Source: a virus. Taken from it: a stretch of 27,218 nt of DNA. The stretch spans positions 1 through 27,218 of IMG/VR virus record IMGVR_UViG_3300037481_000254. One strand, given 5' to 3'. Shown here piece by piece: positions 1-5,797 of this stretch. Position 1 is the stretch's first letter; each line of letters begins with the position of its first letter. The notes beneath the pieces were generated by a model. It saw nothing but the letters and a program-made list of their open reading frames with translations, searched no databases and was not told the origin of the DNA. A program made the position numbers and the translations under genes.

Positions 1-6
1 ACGCCG

Positions 7-351
7 ATGGATCGTATTCACGACAGGGACTGTGATGGGAGATGGTGGCTATACAACTTCGACGGCACCCTGTTCATTGTCCCGCTCCACAGGACCAAAA
101 TCAGCGTTGAAGTCGTGTACAAGAACATCAGCGACGACAGTATGCACCTCGAAATGTTCGAGCCTCACGAGATCCTGACCGAAAACCAGTTTGACCAAAT
201 ACCAGCCGAAGTGCTGGACTCTGAGTTCAATGTTGAAGTCACCGGCAGGCTTCCAACCGTCCATAGCAGCGAGTGTGCCCTTTTGAGTGGCGGAACCGAA
301 TGCACCTGCCCATCCATTGATGACTATGATGACGAGGAAGAAGATGAGTAA
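7..351 (+). CDS. Hypothetical acidic-tail protein, possibly 5'-incomplete
   Basis: I do not recognise this 114-residue protein. It has a mixed beta-rich N-terminal half, two W residues near the start, a Cys cluster near the C-terminus (C-A-L-L..C-T-C at about residues 90-101) and a strongly acidic D/E tail. The two codons before the ATG are open (ACG, CCG), so the true start may lie before the window. Its stop overlaps the start of the next gene by 8 bases, which supports translation as part of a phage operon. Function unknown. Confidence 0.6.
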   Translation: MDRIHDRDCDGRWWLYNFDGTLFIVPLHRTKISVEVVYKNISDDSMHLEMFEPHEILTENQFDQIPAEVLDSEFNVEVTGRLPTVHSSECALLSGGTECTCPSIDDYDDEEEDE

Positions 352-844
352 CATATTCAAAACTGAATCCATCCCGATTGTGGACAAGGAATACCTGTCC
401 GACATCGCTCAGAACCTGTGGCAGCTTCAATCATTCCAGCGAAGTGTTCGCATGTTCCTCTCCGAAGTGAAGCGGCCCCTCACCGGCATCGACAAAAACC
501 TCGCCTACCAAGTCGAGGAGCTGATGAAGGCCATCAAGCGCGGGTTTGTGGTCGAAGACGAGATCAATGAGGCCAACCAAAAGATCACCGACTACCGGAA
601 GGAGCTGGTCCCGTGGCTCAAGAAGATCTTGGAGTGGGCTGAAACCGGAGTGCTCACGTTTGACTCCTATGCAGGGACATTGTTCGAGGCCCCGCCAAAG
701 GACGACGCGCCAGACGTGGCCGACAAGGGTGACACTCCTGACCTGCCCGCTGACCTTCAGCCGAGGCCCAAGGTGTTCACAACGGAGAAGGCCGCTAAGC
801 CGAACAAGGGCAAGCCTGCGACGAAGGGGAAAAAGGCGAAATGA
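344..844 (+). CDS. Hypothetical helical protein with Lys/Pro-rich tail
   Basis: A 166-residue protein that I do not recognise. I chose the ATG at 344 because a GAGGAAG ribosome site lies just upstream and the start overlaps the previous stop; an upstream in-frame ATG at 287 lies deep inside the previous gene. Residues 1-120 look mostly alpha-helical and amphipathic. The last 50 residues are Pro/Asp-rich and then Lys-rich (K-A-A-K-P-N-K-G-K), a disordered basic tail that could bind nucleic acid. It overlaps the next gene by four bases (ATGA), so the two are probably translationally coupled. Confidence 0.65.
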   Translation: MSNIFKTESIPIVDKEYLSDIAQNLWQLQSFQRSVRMFLSEVKRPLTGIDKNLAYQVEELMKAIKRGFVVEDEINEANQKITDYRKELVPWLKKILEWAETGVLTFDSYAGTLFEAPPKDDAPDVADKGDTPDLPADLQPRPKVFTTEKAAKPNKGKPATKGKKAK

Positions 845-1158
845 GCGAAGGAGAGTCATCGGCAATTCAAGTCAGCATAGATCCCGAAGCTGTCAACAAG
901 ATGGTGTCGGAAGCGATCCTCAAAAGCGCGATTGGCAACAAGATCAAGTCAGCCATCGAGGGCGAGCTTTTGAGAATCAACAACAGCTACTCGAACCCGT
1001 ATGTTGGCGTCATTCAAAGTGTCATCAACGACATCATCAGGGATTTGGTCGCAACCCAACACTCAGACGCGATCAAGGAACAGGTACACAAGCTGGTCAC
1101 TGAGGAAAAGGTGAACAGCGTTGTTGAGACTATTTTCAAAAGGCTCATGGATAGGTAG
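841..1158 (+). CDS. Hypothetical helical protein
   Basis: A 105-residue protein starting at the ATG that overlaps the previous stop (ATGA). It is predicted mainly alpha-helical, with regular I/V/L spacing and no Cys, and with no membrane segment. The middle N-N-S-Y-S-N-P-Y stretch separates two helical halves. I do not recognise a family. Its place in a run of small coupled genes suggests an early or accessory phage function. Confidence 0.6.
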   Translation: MSEGESSAIQVSIDPEAVNKMVSEAILKSAIGNKIKSAIEGELLRINNSYSNPYVGVIQSVINDIIRDLVATQHSDAIKEQVHKLVTEEKVNSVVETIFKRLMDR

Positions 1159-1170
1159 CAAGGAGGCCCA

Positions 1171-1416
1171 ATGACTGAGCACATTGACGACGAAGAGGAA
1201 GTGAAGCCGCCACCTAGCCGACTCAAGCGTCATATGCCCTTGATGCTCGGAATGATGGCTGCTCTCGCAATGGCAGGTGGCGGAATGCCTGGAACAGGCT
1301 TTGGGCTCGGATTCGGTGGAGGCCGGAGCAAGGCGAAGGTGGAAACGAAAAAGCGCAACCAGGAACGAAACCGTGCAGCACAAAAAGCTGCCAAGAAGAA
1401 AGGAAAAAGGAAGTGA
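1171..1416 (+). CDS. Small protein: acidic head, Met/Gly-rich hydrophobic core, basic tail
   Basis: An 81-residue protein with an AAGGAGG ribosome site seven bases before the ATG. The N-terminal 12 residues are acidic. Residues about 22-35 form a Met/Ala/Leu hydrophobic stretch, followed by a Gly-rich run to about residue 51, then a strongly Lys/Arg-rich tail. The hydrophobic part could be a short membrane helix or a Gly-rich oligomerisation region; the basic tail could contact DNA, RNA or the inner membrane face. No family recognised. The 31-residue membrane-segment gene begins inside its stop codon. Confidence 0.6.
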   Translation: MTEHIDDEEEVKPPPSRLKRHMPLMLGMMAALAMAGGGMPGTGFGLGFGGGRSKAKVETKKRNQERNRAAQKAAKKKGKRK

Positions 1417-1508
1417 GCTTCAAATGCGGCCCTATTGAGGCCATCTTGATTATGTTGGCGGTTGTTGCGATTGGCGTGGCTGTCGCGTTCATTTATTCGG
1501 CACACTGA
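1413..1508 (+). CDS. 31-residue single-transmembrane micro-protein
   Basis: A GTG-initiated frame of 31 codons starting within the previous gene's last codons (GTGA overlap) and preceded by an AGGAAAAAGG purine-rich site. It encodes a short polar N-terminus followed by an uninterrupted hydrophobic helix of about 20 residues (A-I-L-I-M-L-A-V-V-A-I-G-V-A-V-A-F-I) and ends in S-A-H. This is a textbook single membrane segment. In a phage it could be a holin-like, spanin-associated or superinfection-type membrane peptide, but nothing specific can be assigned. Confidence 0.5.
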   Translation: MSFKCGPIEAILIMLAVVAIGVAVAFIYSAH

Positions 1509-1516
1509 GGTGAGGC

Positions 1517-1756
1517 ATGGGACTGGACTACTATGACATCAACCTAAACGGACGAGAACTGCGCCTGTTTGAAAAAACCCTGACTTACGAGCAGATCATC
1601 AAGCTCGCATTCGGTGAACACGCAAACACATCAATCCTGTACACAATCACCGTGCATCACAAGTCCCTTTCATGCACGATCAAGCGAGAAGAATTACTTC
1701 ACTTGACCTGCGGAACAACATGGAAGATCAACGTGGCAGATACGGGGTACGCATGA
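1517..1756 (+). CDS. Ubiquitin-like beta-grasp protein (Multiubiquitin-domain-like)
   Basis: A 79-residue protein with a GAGGTGAGG ribosome site. Its layout matches the Multiubiquitin (PF14452-type) beta-grasp pattern: a first strand with I-N-L-N-G-R-E (8-14), an L-T-Y-E-Q-I-I-K-L-A-F helix (22-32), an L-Y-T-I-T-V strand (41-46) and a closing G-T-T-W-K-I-N-V strand (66-73). That family normally sits with bacterial E1/E2-like conjugation genes. Here the domain is single and stands in a phage accessory run. The C-terminus is T-G-Y-A, not Gly-Gly, so conjugation competence is uncertain. No E1, E2 or deubiquitinase is visible in the window. The family match is from remembered pattern, not a search. 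Confidence 0.55.
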   Translation: MGLDYYDINLNGRELRLFEKTLTYEQIIKLAFGEHANTSILYTITVHHKSLSCTIKREELLHLTCGTTWKINVADTGYA

Positions 1757-2016
1757 AAATCGACGACTTCGTAATGGCCAGCAACACGTTCAGCGAAATG
1801 AAAAAGGCTGAAACCGAGCTTGAGAGGGTTTCGGTGCTTTTGGGCCGCGACATGCGAAACATCGACATCGTTATTCGTGACAATGGCAACTCGTCCAACA
1901 CGATTGAGATAAATGGATCTCGAAGTCCTGCGCTGGTCACGAGTATGATTCAGGAAGTTCGCAAGGTATTTCGCAACAAGTACAACGCATTCGCTGAAGA
2001 ATTTGAAAGGATATAG
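1753..2016 (+). CDS. Hypothetical protein, translationally coupled to the ubiquitin-like gene
   Basis: An 87-residue protein. The ATG at 1753 overlaps the stop of the ubiquitin-like gene (ATGA), which makes it preferable to the in-frame ATG at 1672. The N-terminal half looks helical (M-K-K-A-E-T-E-L-E-R-V), the middle contains short beta segments (N-I-D-I-V-I, N-T-I-E-I-N-G) and the end is a long helix. I do not recognise a family. The tight coupling suggests it may act together with the ubiquitin-like protein or the following Acb2-like gene. Confidence 0.6.
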   Translation: MKIDDFVMASNTFSEMKKAETELERVSVLLGRDMRNIDIVIRDNGNSSNTIEINGSRSPALVTSMIQEVRKVFRNKYNAFAEEFERI

Positions 2017-2019
2017 CTC

Positions 2020-2292
2020 ATGTTCGTAAACTCGCACCCATCAAACAGGATCACAGCAGAAAACTTGAAGGAGGTGATCTACTGGCACCGCCCGAGTCCT
2101 AACCAGATTCAGCGCATGGAAAACCTCGCGGCAAACTGCGAGCAACTGATGCAAGGAATACTGGACGCTGCCCCTGACTGTGCCGACAGAACGAAGGCGC
2201 TCCAATACGTCCGTGCAGCGCGGATGTGGGCCAATTCAGCCATCGCGTTGGAGCCAAACACGCCAGTGGATCACACGAGAGGCCAGGGATGA
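2020..2292 (+). CDS. Acb2/Tad1-hairpin-domain protein, probable anti-CBASS cyclic-nucleotide sponge
   Basis: A 90-residue protein with the layout of the Acb2/Tad1 hairpin-domain family: a Y-W-H-R-P-S-P-N-Q segment (21-29), a helix with E-N-L-A-A-N-C-E, an A-A-P-D-C-A-D-R-T-K-A-L turn (50-61) and the closing R-A-A-R-M-W-A-N-S-A-I-A-L helix (65-77). Characterised family members form hexamers that bind cyclic di- and trinucleotides and gcADPR-type signals, starving CBASS and Thoeris effectors. They act in the host cytoplasm early in infection. The gene is coupled to the exonuclease-like gene by ATGA. The assignment rests on recognised sequence pattern; ligand range cannot be told. Confidence 0.7.
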   Translation: MFVNSHPSNRITAENLKEVIYWHRPSPNQIQRMENLAANCEQLMQGILDAAPDCADRTKALQYVRAARMWANSAIALEPNTPVDHTRGQG

Positions 2293-2780
2293 AAACTATC
2301 CTTTGCGTGGACATCACCGTCACGCAGATGAACCAGATCGATGAGATCGGGCTCGCTGTTGCGTCGGACAACGTGTACCCATACGGCGTGGTGTTCAAGC
2401 GAGGGGATGACTTTCAGAGCTTTGTTGATTTCATGATGGGCTTCCACTCCAGCCGGTCGGTTCCATGGGCCTCATGGGGCTCAATCGACCGCGAGATACT
2501 GGAGTGGTTCCATCCACGACACCTCCCCACCAACCCAATGGGGTGTGTTCACTTAAACCTCAAGAACTACTACTCGGTTTTGGAAGGTGATGAAAACCCA
2601 ACCCTCAAGGCCGCGATGAAAAGGCTGGTCAGCGAGGAAGATGCACGACCAAAGTACACATCCGTTGCAGCGGAAGCGGCGGTGCAGTGTGCTAATATAA
2701 TGTTTGCGCTCATGAACAAATACAAGCAGAAGCCGATGCGATCAATCATCGAAAACTGCTTCGTCGAATCCTATGGATAG
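2289..2780 (+). CDS. DEDD 3'-5' exonuclease-like protein, catalytic residues apparently degraded
   Basis: A 163-residue protein whose start overlaps the Acb2-like stop (ATGA). The order of elements resembles small DEDDh exonucleases: a first strand I-L-C-V-D-I-T (4-10) followed by D-E-I-G (18-21), then W-A-S-W-G-S-I-D (60-67), H-L-N-L-K, and a basic region ending in a helix. In active enzymes the first motif is D-x-E and the last is H-x4-D; here the first reads D8-I-T10, and the region after K-Y-T-S-V-A-A-E-A lacks a clear H/D pair. It may be an inactive, nucleic-acid-binding derivative, or the family call may be wrong. Confidence 0.45.
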   Translation: MKTILCVDITVTQMNQIDEIGLAVASDNVYPYGVVFKRGDDFQSFVDFMMGFHSSRSVPWASWGSIDREILEWFHPRHLPTNPMGCVHLNLKNYYSVLEGDENPTLKAAMKRLVSEEDARPKYTSVAAEAAVQCANIMFALMNKYKQKPMRSIIENCFVESYG

Positions 2781-2789
2781 GGAGGGAAT

Positions 2790-2915
2790 ATGTTGCAGGA
2801 TGACTATGAGAATGATGTTTACCGTTACTTTCGGAACCTCGCATTCGCGGTCATGATCTTTTTCACGTTTGCATTTTTCGGGACATTGATCGCTATTTAC
2901 TTGGCAAAAAGCTGA
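2790..2915 (+). CDS. 41-residue single-transmembrane micro-protein
   Basis: A frame of 41 codons preceded by a strong GGAGGG site at 2781-2786. The N-terminus is acidic and polar (residues 1-12), followed by a Phe-rich hydrophobic helix covering about residues 17-38 and a short K-S end. This is a convincing single membrane segment with the polar N-terminus outside the helix. A holin-like or membrane-sensor role is possible, but no family is recognised. Confidence 0.55.
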   Translation: MLQDDYENDVYRYFRNLAFAVMIFFTFAFFGTLIAIYLAKS

Positions 2916-2935
2916 ACAACGAACAGGAGAACGCC

Positions 2936-3319
2936 TTGAAAACGATACGACGATGTGAAACCTATTTGAATTTCATCAGGAAGCAGGAATGTTGCGTCAC
3001 TGGACATCGAGTTGAAGGAGAAGTTTGCGCTCATCATGTCAGGTTGGGCGCGAGTGCGGGCACCGGCATCAAGCCAAGCGATTTCAGGTGCGTGCCACTG
3101 TGTCACTCGGCACACCAGGAGCTTCATCAGCTCGGAGAAAAGGCCTTTTGGGGTAGGGCCGGGAAAGATCCGCATGAGCTGATCCTGGGCTTCATGATGA
3201 AGTTTGCCGCAGAGAAGAGGATGGGACATAACGTGCTCATCATGGCCCTGGAAAACGAGATCGCCAATCAGCTCCAATCGAAGTTCCACGCTGTCAGCGT
3301 TGAGGAGTGTGGAGAATGA
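2936..3319 (+). CDS. HNH-type nuclease (Ref/DUF968-like zinc-bound fold)
   Basis: A 127-residue protein starting at TTG, chosen because AGGAGA lies five bases upstream. It shows the compact treble-clef/HNH pattern seen in DUF968/Ref-like phage nucleases: Y-L-N-F-I-R then C19-C20-V-T-G, A-H-H (32-34), A-G-T-G-I-K-P-S-D-F (41-50), V-P-L-C-H (53-57) with H60, and E-L-H (62-64). Histidines at 33/34, 57, 60 and 64 and the cysteines would bind metal and form the active site. Such enzymes nick or cut DNA, often in phage recombination or host DNA degradation. The C-terminal 55 residues are helical. Fairly sure of the family, not of the role. Confidence 0.7.
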   Translation: MKTIRRCETYLNFIRKQECCVTGHRVEGEVCAHHVRLGASAGTGIKPSDFRCVPLCHSAHQELHQLGEKAFWGRAGKDPHELILGFMMKFAAEKRMGHNVLIMALENEIANQLQSKFHAVSVEECGE

Positions 3320-3648
3320 AATCACCATTTTCAAAGCGTGTGATTCGCGCCCTCGAACTCCTGTGCGAAGCCTATGAGAAGAGATCAGGCATCGGCACCC
3401 GATACTCCAACTATTCGCTCATCAACGAGCTTCAAAGTCATGGCTTGCTGTTTTCGGTGCGTGGCAGAGGGGGTGGAGTGTTCCTGGGCCGTGAGCCCGA
3501 GGAGATCACCCTGTACGACGTGATGGTGGCCGTGGAAGGAGCCTTGGAGAAGGACGAAACACCAGCCGGCCTGCTCAACATGTTCCTCGCCCGTCAGCTC
3601 AAACACGCGAAGCTCGCCGACTTCGTTTCGCAGACCATTGAGGTGTGA
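3316..3648 (+). CDS. Rrf2-like winged-helix regulator, copy 1
   Basis: A 110-residue protein starting at the ATG that overlaps the HNH stop. It carries the wing and hinge signature of Rrf2-family regulators: R-G-R-G-G-G-V-F-L (49-57) followed by P-E-E-I-T-L-Y-D-V-M-V-A-V-E-G (61-75). Rrf2 proteins are dimeric DNA-binding repressors or activators. The cysteine cluster that binds an Fe-S centre in IscR/NsrR is absent, so cluster sensing is unlikely. The next gene encodes a paralogue, and the two share an identical 18-base stretch over the P-E-E-I-T-L codons. Probably a phage transcription regulator. Confidence 0.6.
   Translation: MKSPFSKRVIRALELLCEAYEKRSGIGTRYSNYSLINELQSHGLLFSVRGRGGGVFLGREPEEITLYDVMVAVEGALEKDETPAGLLNMFLARQLKHAKLADFVSQTIEV
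3495..3512 (+). repeat. 18-base exact repeat in tandem Rrf2-like genes, copy 1
   Basis: GCCCGAGGAGATCACCCT, identical to 3867-3884 and spaced by 372 bases (124 codons). It lies in the same structural position of both Rrf2-like proteins, pointing to tandem gene duplication. Confidence 0.7.
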
Positions 3649-4467
3649 GTGTTTCGCCTGACGCAGCGAACTGAGGACGCTTGGAACGCGCTGGTTTACA
3701 TGGCTGTCACCGACGAGAAGGCCGGGAAGTGCGTCATGCAGCAAGGCCCGGACCTCAAGCCATACATCAAGGCTTCTGAGTTCCACGAGATCGTCATCAA
3801 CCTTGCCAAGGGCGGCATCCTCGCCAGCCATCGAGGACGCAACGGTGGCTACACACTTTTCATGAGGCCCGAGGAGATCACCCTTGTGCTGGTCATGAAA
3901 ACAATGGAGAGGGGAGCCGCGGCGACGAACGGCACCGCGTTTGGCATCGTCAGCCGGATCATCGAACGCAAGATGCAACAAATCACAGTGGCCGACTTCA
4001 TGGAGGTCGAGTCCGATAAGGAGCCTGACATGCTCGAAGAGTTGAAGAAGGAAGTGAAAAGGGCAAGGGCCGAGTCCACCTGCCCGCAGCGCACCCGGTT
4101 CAGTGACGACCTCAAGAGGCGACTCATCAAGGCCATGGAGGAGCACGGGTCGCACATCATTTCCGCCGAGATGAAGATCAACAAACCGCAGTTGTATCGC
4201 TGGCGCACGGAATTGGGTGGTGGAGTGGTCAAGGATGAACCCGATAGGGTTGAGCAGAAGGAGTCCGCGGTGACTCAGGTTGAGGAAGCTCCAGCCGAGG
4301 AGTCGATGCCCCCACCACGGGAGCACCAGAGTTTGGTGACACCACAGCCGGAAATTCGAGTGTACCGCCGAGGGGATCGCCCTCAAACCCAAACTCCTGT
4401 GGATGCCAGAGTCGAGGCCGACATCACCCTGCCCTCGGGCACCTTCATCCGGATCTACGGAGCATGA
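3649..4467 (+). CDS. Rrf2-like winged-helix protein with C-terminal extension, copy 2
   Basis: A 272-residue protein starting at a GTG directly after the previous stop. Residues 1-85 are Rrf2-like: T-Q-R-T-E-D-A-W-N-A-L-V-Y-M-A (5-19), a helix E-I-V-I-N-L-A-K-G-G-I-L (47-58), R-G-R-N-G-G-Y-T-L (62-70) and R-P-E-E-I-T-L (73-79). Residues about 145-187 (a basic K-R-R-L-I-K-A-M-E-E-H-G stretch, then K-P-Q-L-Y-R-W-R) look like a second helix-turn-helix of transposase or repressor type. The remaining C-terminus is Pro/Glu-rich and probably disordered, with a short beta end. It could be a two-headed DNA-binding regulator or a silencing-type protein. No Fe-S cysteine triad. Confidence 0.6.
   Translation: MFRLTQRTEDAWNALVYMAVTDEKAGKCVMQQGPDLKPYIKASEFHEIVINLAKGGILASHRGRNGGYTLFMRPEEITLVLVMKTMERGAAATNGTAFGIVSRIIERKMQQITVADFMEVESDKEPDMLEELKKEVKRARAESTCPQRTRFSDDLKRRLIKAMEEHGSHIISAEMKINKPQLYRWRTELGGGVVKDEPDRVEQKESAVTQVEEAPAEESMPPPREHQSLVTPQPEIRVYRRGDRPQTQTPVDARVEADITLPSGTFIRIYGA
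3867..3884 (+). repeat. 18-base exact repeat in tandem Rrf2-like genes, copy 2
   Basis: Identical to 3495-3512, encoding the P-E-E-I-T-L hinge of the second Rrf2-like protein. Confidence 0.7.
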
Positions 4468-4622
4468 GGTTCTCGCACGTCCCAAGGAGGCACAAACACG
4501 AGTGGATGGACTCCTGCGGGGATGGGCAGTTCAAGCGACCGCGAAGGAAGGGATGGTTCAAGAAAATGCAGCGAAAAAAATGGCTCAAACGATGCCGAAA
4601 GGCGATGGAGGTGGACGAATGA
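4464..4622 (+). CDS. 52-residue Arg/Lys/Trp-rich basic protein
   Basis: A short frame of 52 codons linked by ATGA overlaps at both ends, to the Rrf2-like gene and to the following Cys-rich gene, which is the pattern of real genes in this region. The product is very basic, with K/R runs at residues 23-29 and 33-46, and contains three internal Trp. It could bind nucleic acid. It is too short for a firm call, and a competing frame (4403 onward) covers the same bases. Confidence 0.45.
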   Translation: MRFSHVPRRHKHEWMDSCGDGQFKRPRRKGWFKKMQRKKWLKRCRKAMEVDE

Positions 4623-4864
4623 AACGACTTCTCACCTGTGAGTTTTTGAGCCCTCCGACATGGGCAGGGATGCAAAAGCTGTGCGATGGATGCCGAGGGA
4701 TCTGGAAATGCAACGAACTCCGCAAAATGAAGGACGCAGAGTATGAACGAACGAAACCCGCTCGACCTGTACGAAACGCCAAAGTGGATGACCGACTACC
4801 TTCTAAAGGAGTGGCTCCTCGCAAAGTGGGGGCGAAACCTCGCCAAGGAAAACAAGGAAGGTAG
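4619..4864 (+). CDS. Small Cys-rich protein with basic tail overlapping the methyltransferase gene
   Basis: A protein of 81 codons starting at the ATG that overlaps the preceding stop. Cysteines at residues 7, 22, 25 and 31 (C-D-G-C then C-N) could hold a zinc ion. The last 40 residues are Arg/Lys/Pro-rich and read across the first 122 bases of the methyltransferase gene in another frame, an unusually long overlap for this genome. Either the tail is genuine dual-coding sequence, or the frame drifted past its original stop. No family recognised. Confidence 0.5.
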   Translation: MKRLLTCEFLSPPTWAGMQKLCDGCRGIWKCNELRKMKDAEYERTKPARPVRNAKVDDRLPSKGVAPRKVGAKPRQGKQGR

Positions 4865-5408
4865 GCTGTACACCGTCTTCGAGCCTTGCGCCGGGACTGG
4901 CAGCATCGCCACCGTGCTTGAGGAGTTTGGGTTTTGGTTGGTGCAGCGCAACGACATCAATCCAGCCATGCCCGGGATCTACTCGGCAAAGGACGCATCG
5001 AAGGAGGAGATGTGGAAGGAGCTGTTCCCCGAGCCCCGCTTCCAGCTCGACTACGTTATCTCCAACCCGCCTTACTCGACCAGCGAGGACTGCTTCAAGA
5101 TCATAACTCATGCTAGGCGCTATGCTCGGTTTGGCATGGCGATGCTACTTAGGATAAGCTGGCTTGAACCAACGATGCTGAGAAGCGACTGGCTCGTAGC
5201 GAATCCTCCCGACACCGTGCTTGTGCTACCCCGTTGGAGCTTCAAGCAGAATGGCGCAACCGACTCGGTGACGTGTGCATGGATGATTTGGGACTCACTT
5301 TTCAGGCGCGGAGTGAAGGTTGCTCCGAGGTCAATCAAGGCGAATGAACAGGAGAATGATGATGGAGATCGAGCTGAAGCCGATGCAGGTGTGGAAACGG
5401 AAAAGTGA
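4743..5408 (+). CDS. N6-adenine-type DNA methyltransferase
   Basis: A 221-residue class I SAM-dependent methyltransferase. It begins with the D-L-Y-E-T-P-K-W signature common to phage adenine methylases, has the SAM-binding motif E-P-C-A-G-T-G-S (47-54), an R-N-D-I-N acidic-loop motif near residue 75, and the catalytic S-N-P-P-Y motif (107-111) that transfers methyl to adenine N6. The domain ends near W-M-I-W-D-S; the last 35 residues are polar and overlap the next gene. It has no associated restriction nuclease here, so it is likely an orphan enzyme protecting phage DNA from host restriction or altering host methylation. Confidence 0.75.
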   Translation: MNERNPLDLYETPKWMTDYLLKEWLLAKWGRNLAKENKEGRLYTVFEPCAGTGSIATVLEEFGFWLVQRNDINPAMPGIYSAKDASKEEMWKELFPEPRFQLDYVISNPPYSTSEDCFKIITHARRYARFGMAMLLRISWLEPTMLRSDWLVANPPDTVLVLPRWSFKQNGATDSVTCAWMIWDSLFRRGVKVAPRSIKANEQENDDGDRAEADAGVETEK

Positions 5409-5748
5409 CGGGAAATTCGTCGTGCTGCTCATGGCTGACCTACTCATGTTTGGAAGTGAGAAGTCCGCCGTCATGTATCAGGAGCTGGACATCGCACCGG
5501 AAGGCAAGGCAACCCCAGGGCAGAAATGGGCAAGGCCAACGGAGTCATTCATGAATGGCTTTTGCCCGATTGGTGAGGTGAAACGCAATGAAGAGAGACT
5601 TGATGACAAGGGTGATGGAGGAGTTCGACCTGAAGTTGAGGCCGGAGCACATGATCCTGAAGATATTCAAGGGCAAGGAGCTGACGCTGGCGGATGTGAT
5701 CAAGTTCGCGGTGAGGCAAGCGGCGACGGACTGTATGACGGCGCGTGA
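5362..5748 (+). CDS. Hypothetical protein with long 3' overlap
   Basis: A protein of 128 codons. Four in-frame ATGs lie at 5344-5362; the AGGAGA at 5350-5355 favours 5362. Residues 1-70 look like a genuine small beta domain (M-Q-V-W-K-R-K-S-D-G-K-F-V-V-L-L, then Y-Q-E-L-D, K-W-A-R-P, F-M-N-G-F-C-P-I). From about residue 75 the composition turns to Gly/Asp/Glu-rich sequence of out-of-frame character, and this part overlaps the next gene by 161 bases. The start also overlaps the methyltransferase end. Function unknown; the C-terminal part may be functionally neutral. Confidence 0.5.
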   Translation: MEIELKPMQVWKRKSDGKFVVLLMADLLMFGSEKSAVMYQELDIAPEGKATPGQKWARPTESFMNGFCPIGEVKRNEERLDDKGDGGVRPEVEAGAHDPEDIQGQGADAGGCDQVRGEASGDGLYDGA

Positions 5749-5782
5749 CGAGGCAAGAAAGCAACTGGATGAACTCGATTGA
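5588..5782 (+). CDS. Hypothetical small helical protein
   Basis: A 64-residue protein with GAGGTGA about five bases upstream of its ATG. It is charged and almost wholly helical, with a central L-T-L-A-D-V-I-K-F-A-V-R-Q-A-A segment. It starts inside the previous reading frame and ends 15 bases before the endolysin start. No family recognised. Confidence 0.55.
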   Translation: MKRDLMTRVMEEFDLKLRPEHMILKIFKGKELTLADVIKFAVRQAATDCMTARDEARKQLDELD

Positions 5783-5797
5783 GCAAAGGAGATCGAT

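Noticed and set aside
1517-2292. A complete bacterial ubiquitin-conjugation (Bil-type) operon
   Set aside because: Only the ubiquitin-like gene is present. No E1, E2 or JAB-type peptidase pattern appears in the window.
3385-4485. 366-codon open frame on the minus strand
   Set aside because: It is antisense to both Rrf2-like genes, whose motifs are clear, and its His/Gly/Leu-rich composition is that of a shadow frame.
4403-4618. N-terminal extension of the Cys-rich gene from an ATG at 4403
   Set aside because: The ATG lies inside the Rrf2-like gene with no ribosome site, while the ATG at 4619 overlaps a stop in the pattern usual here.
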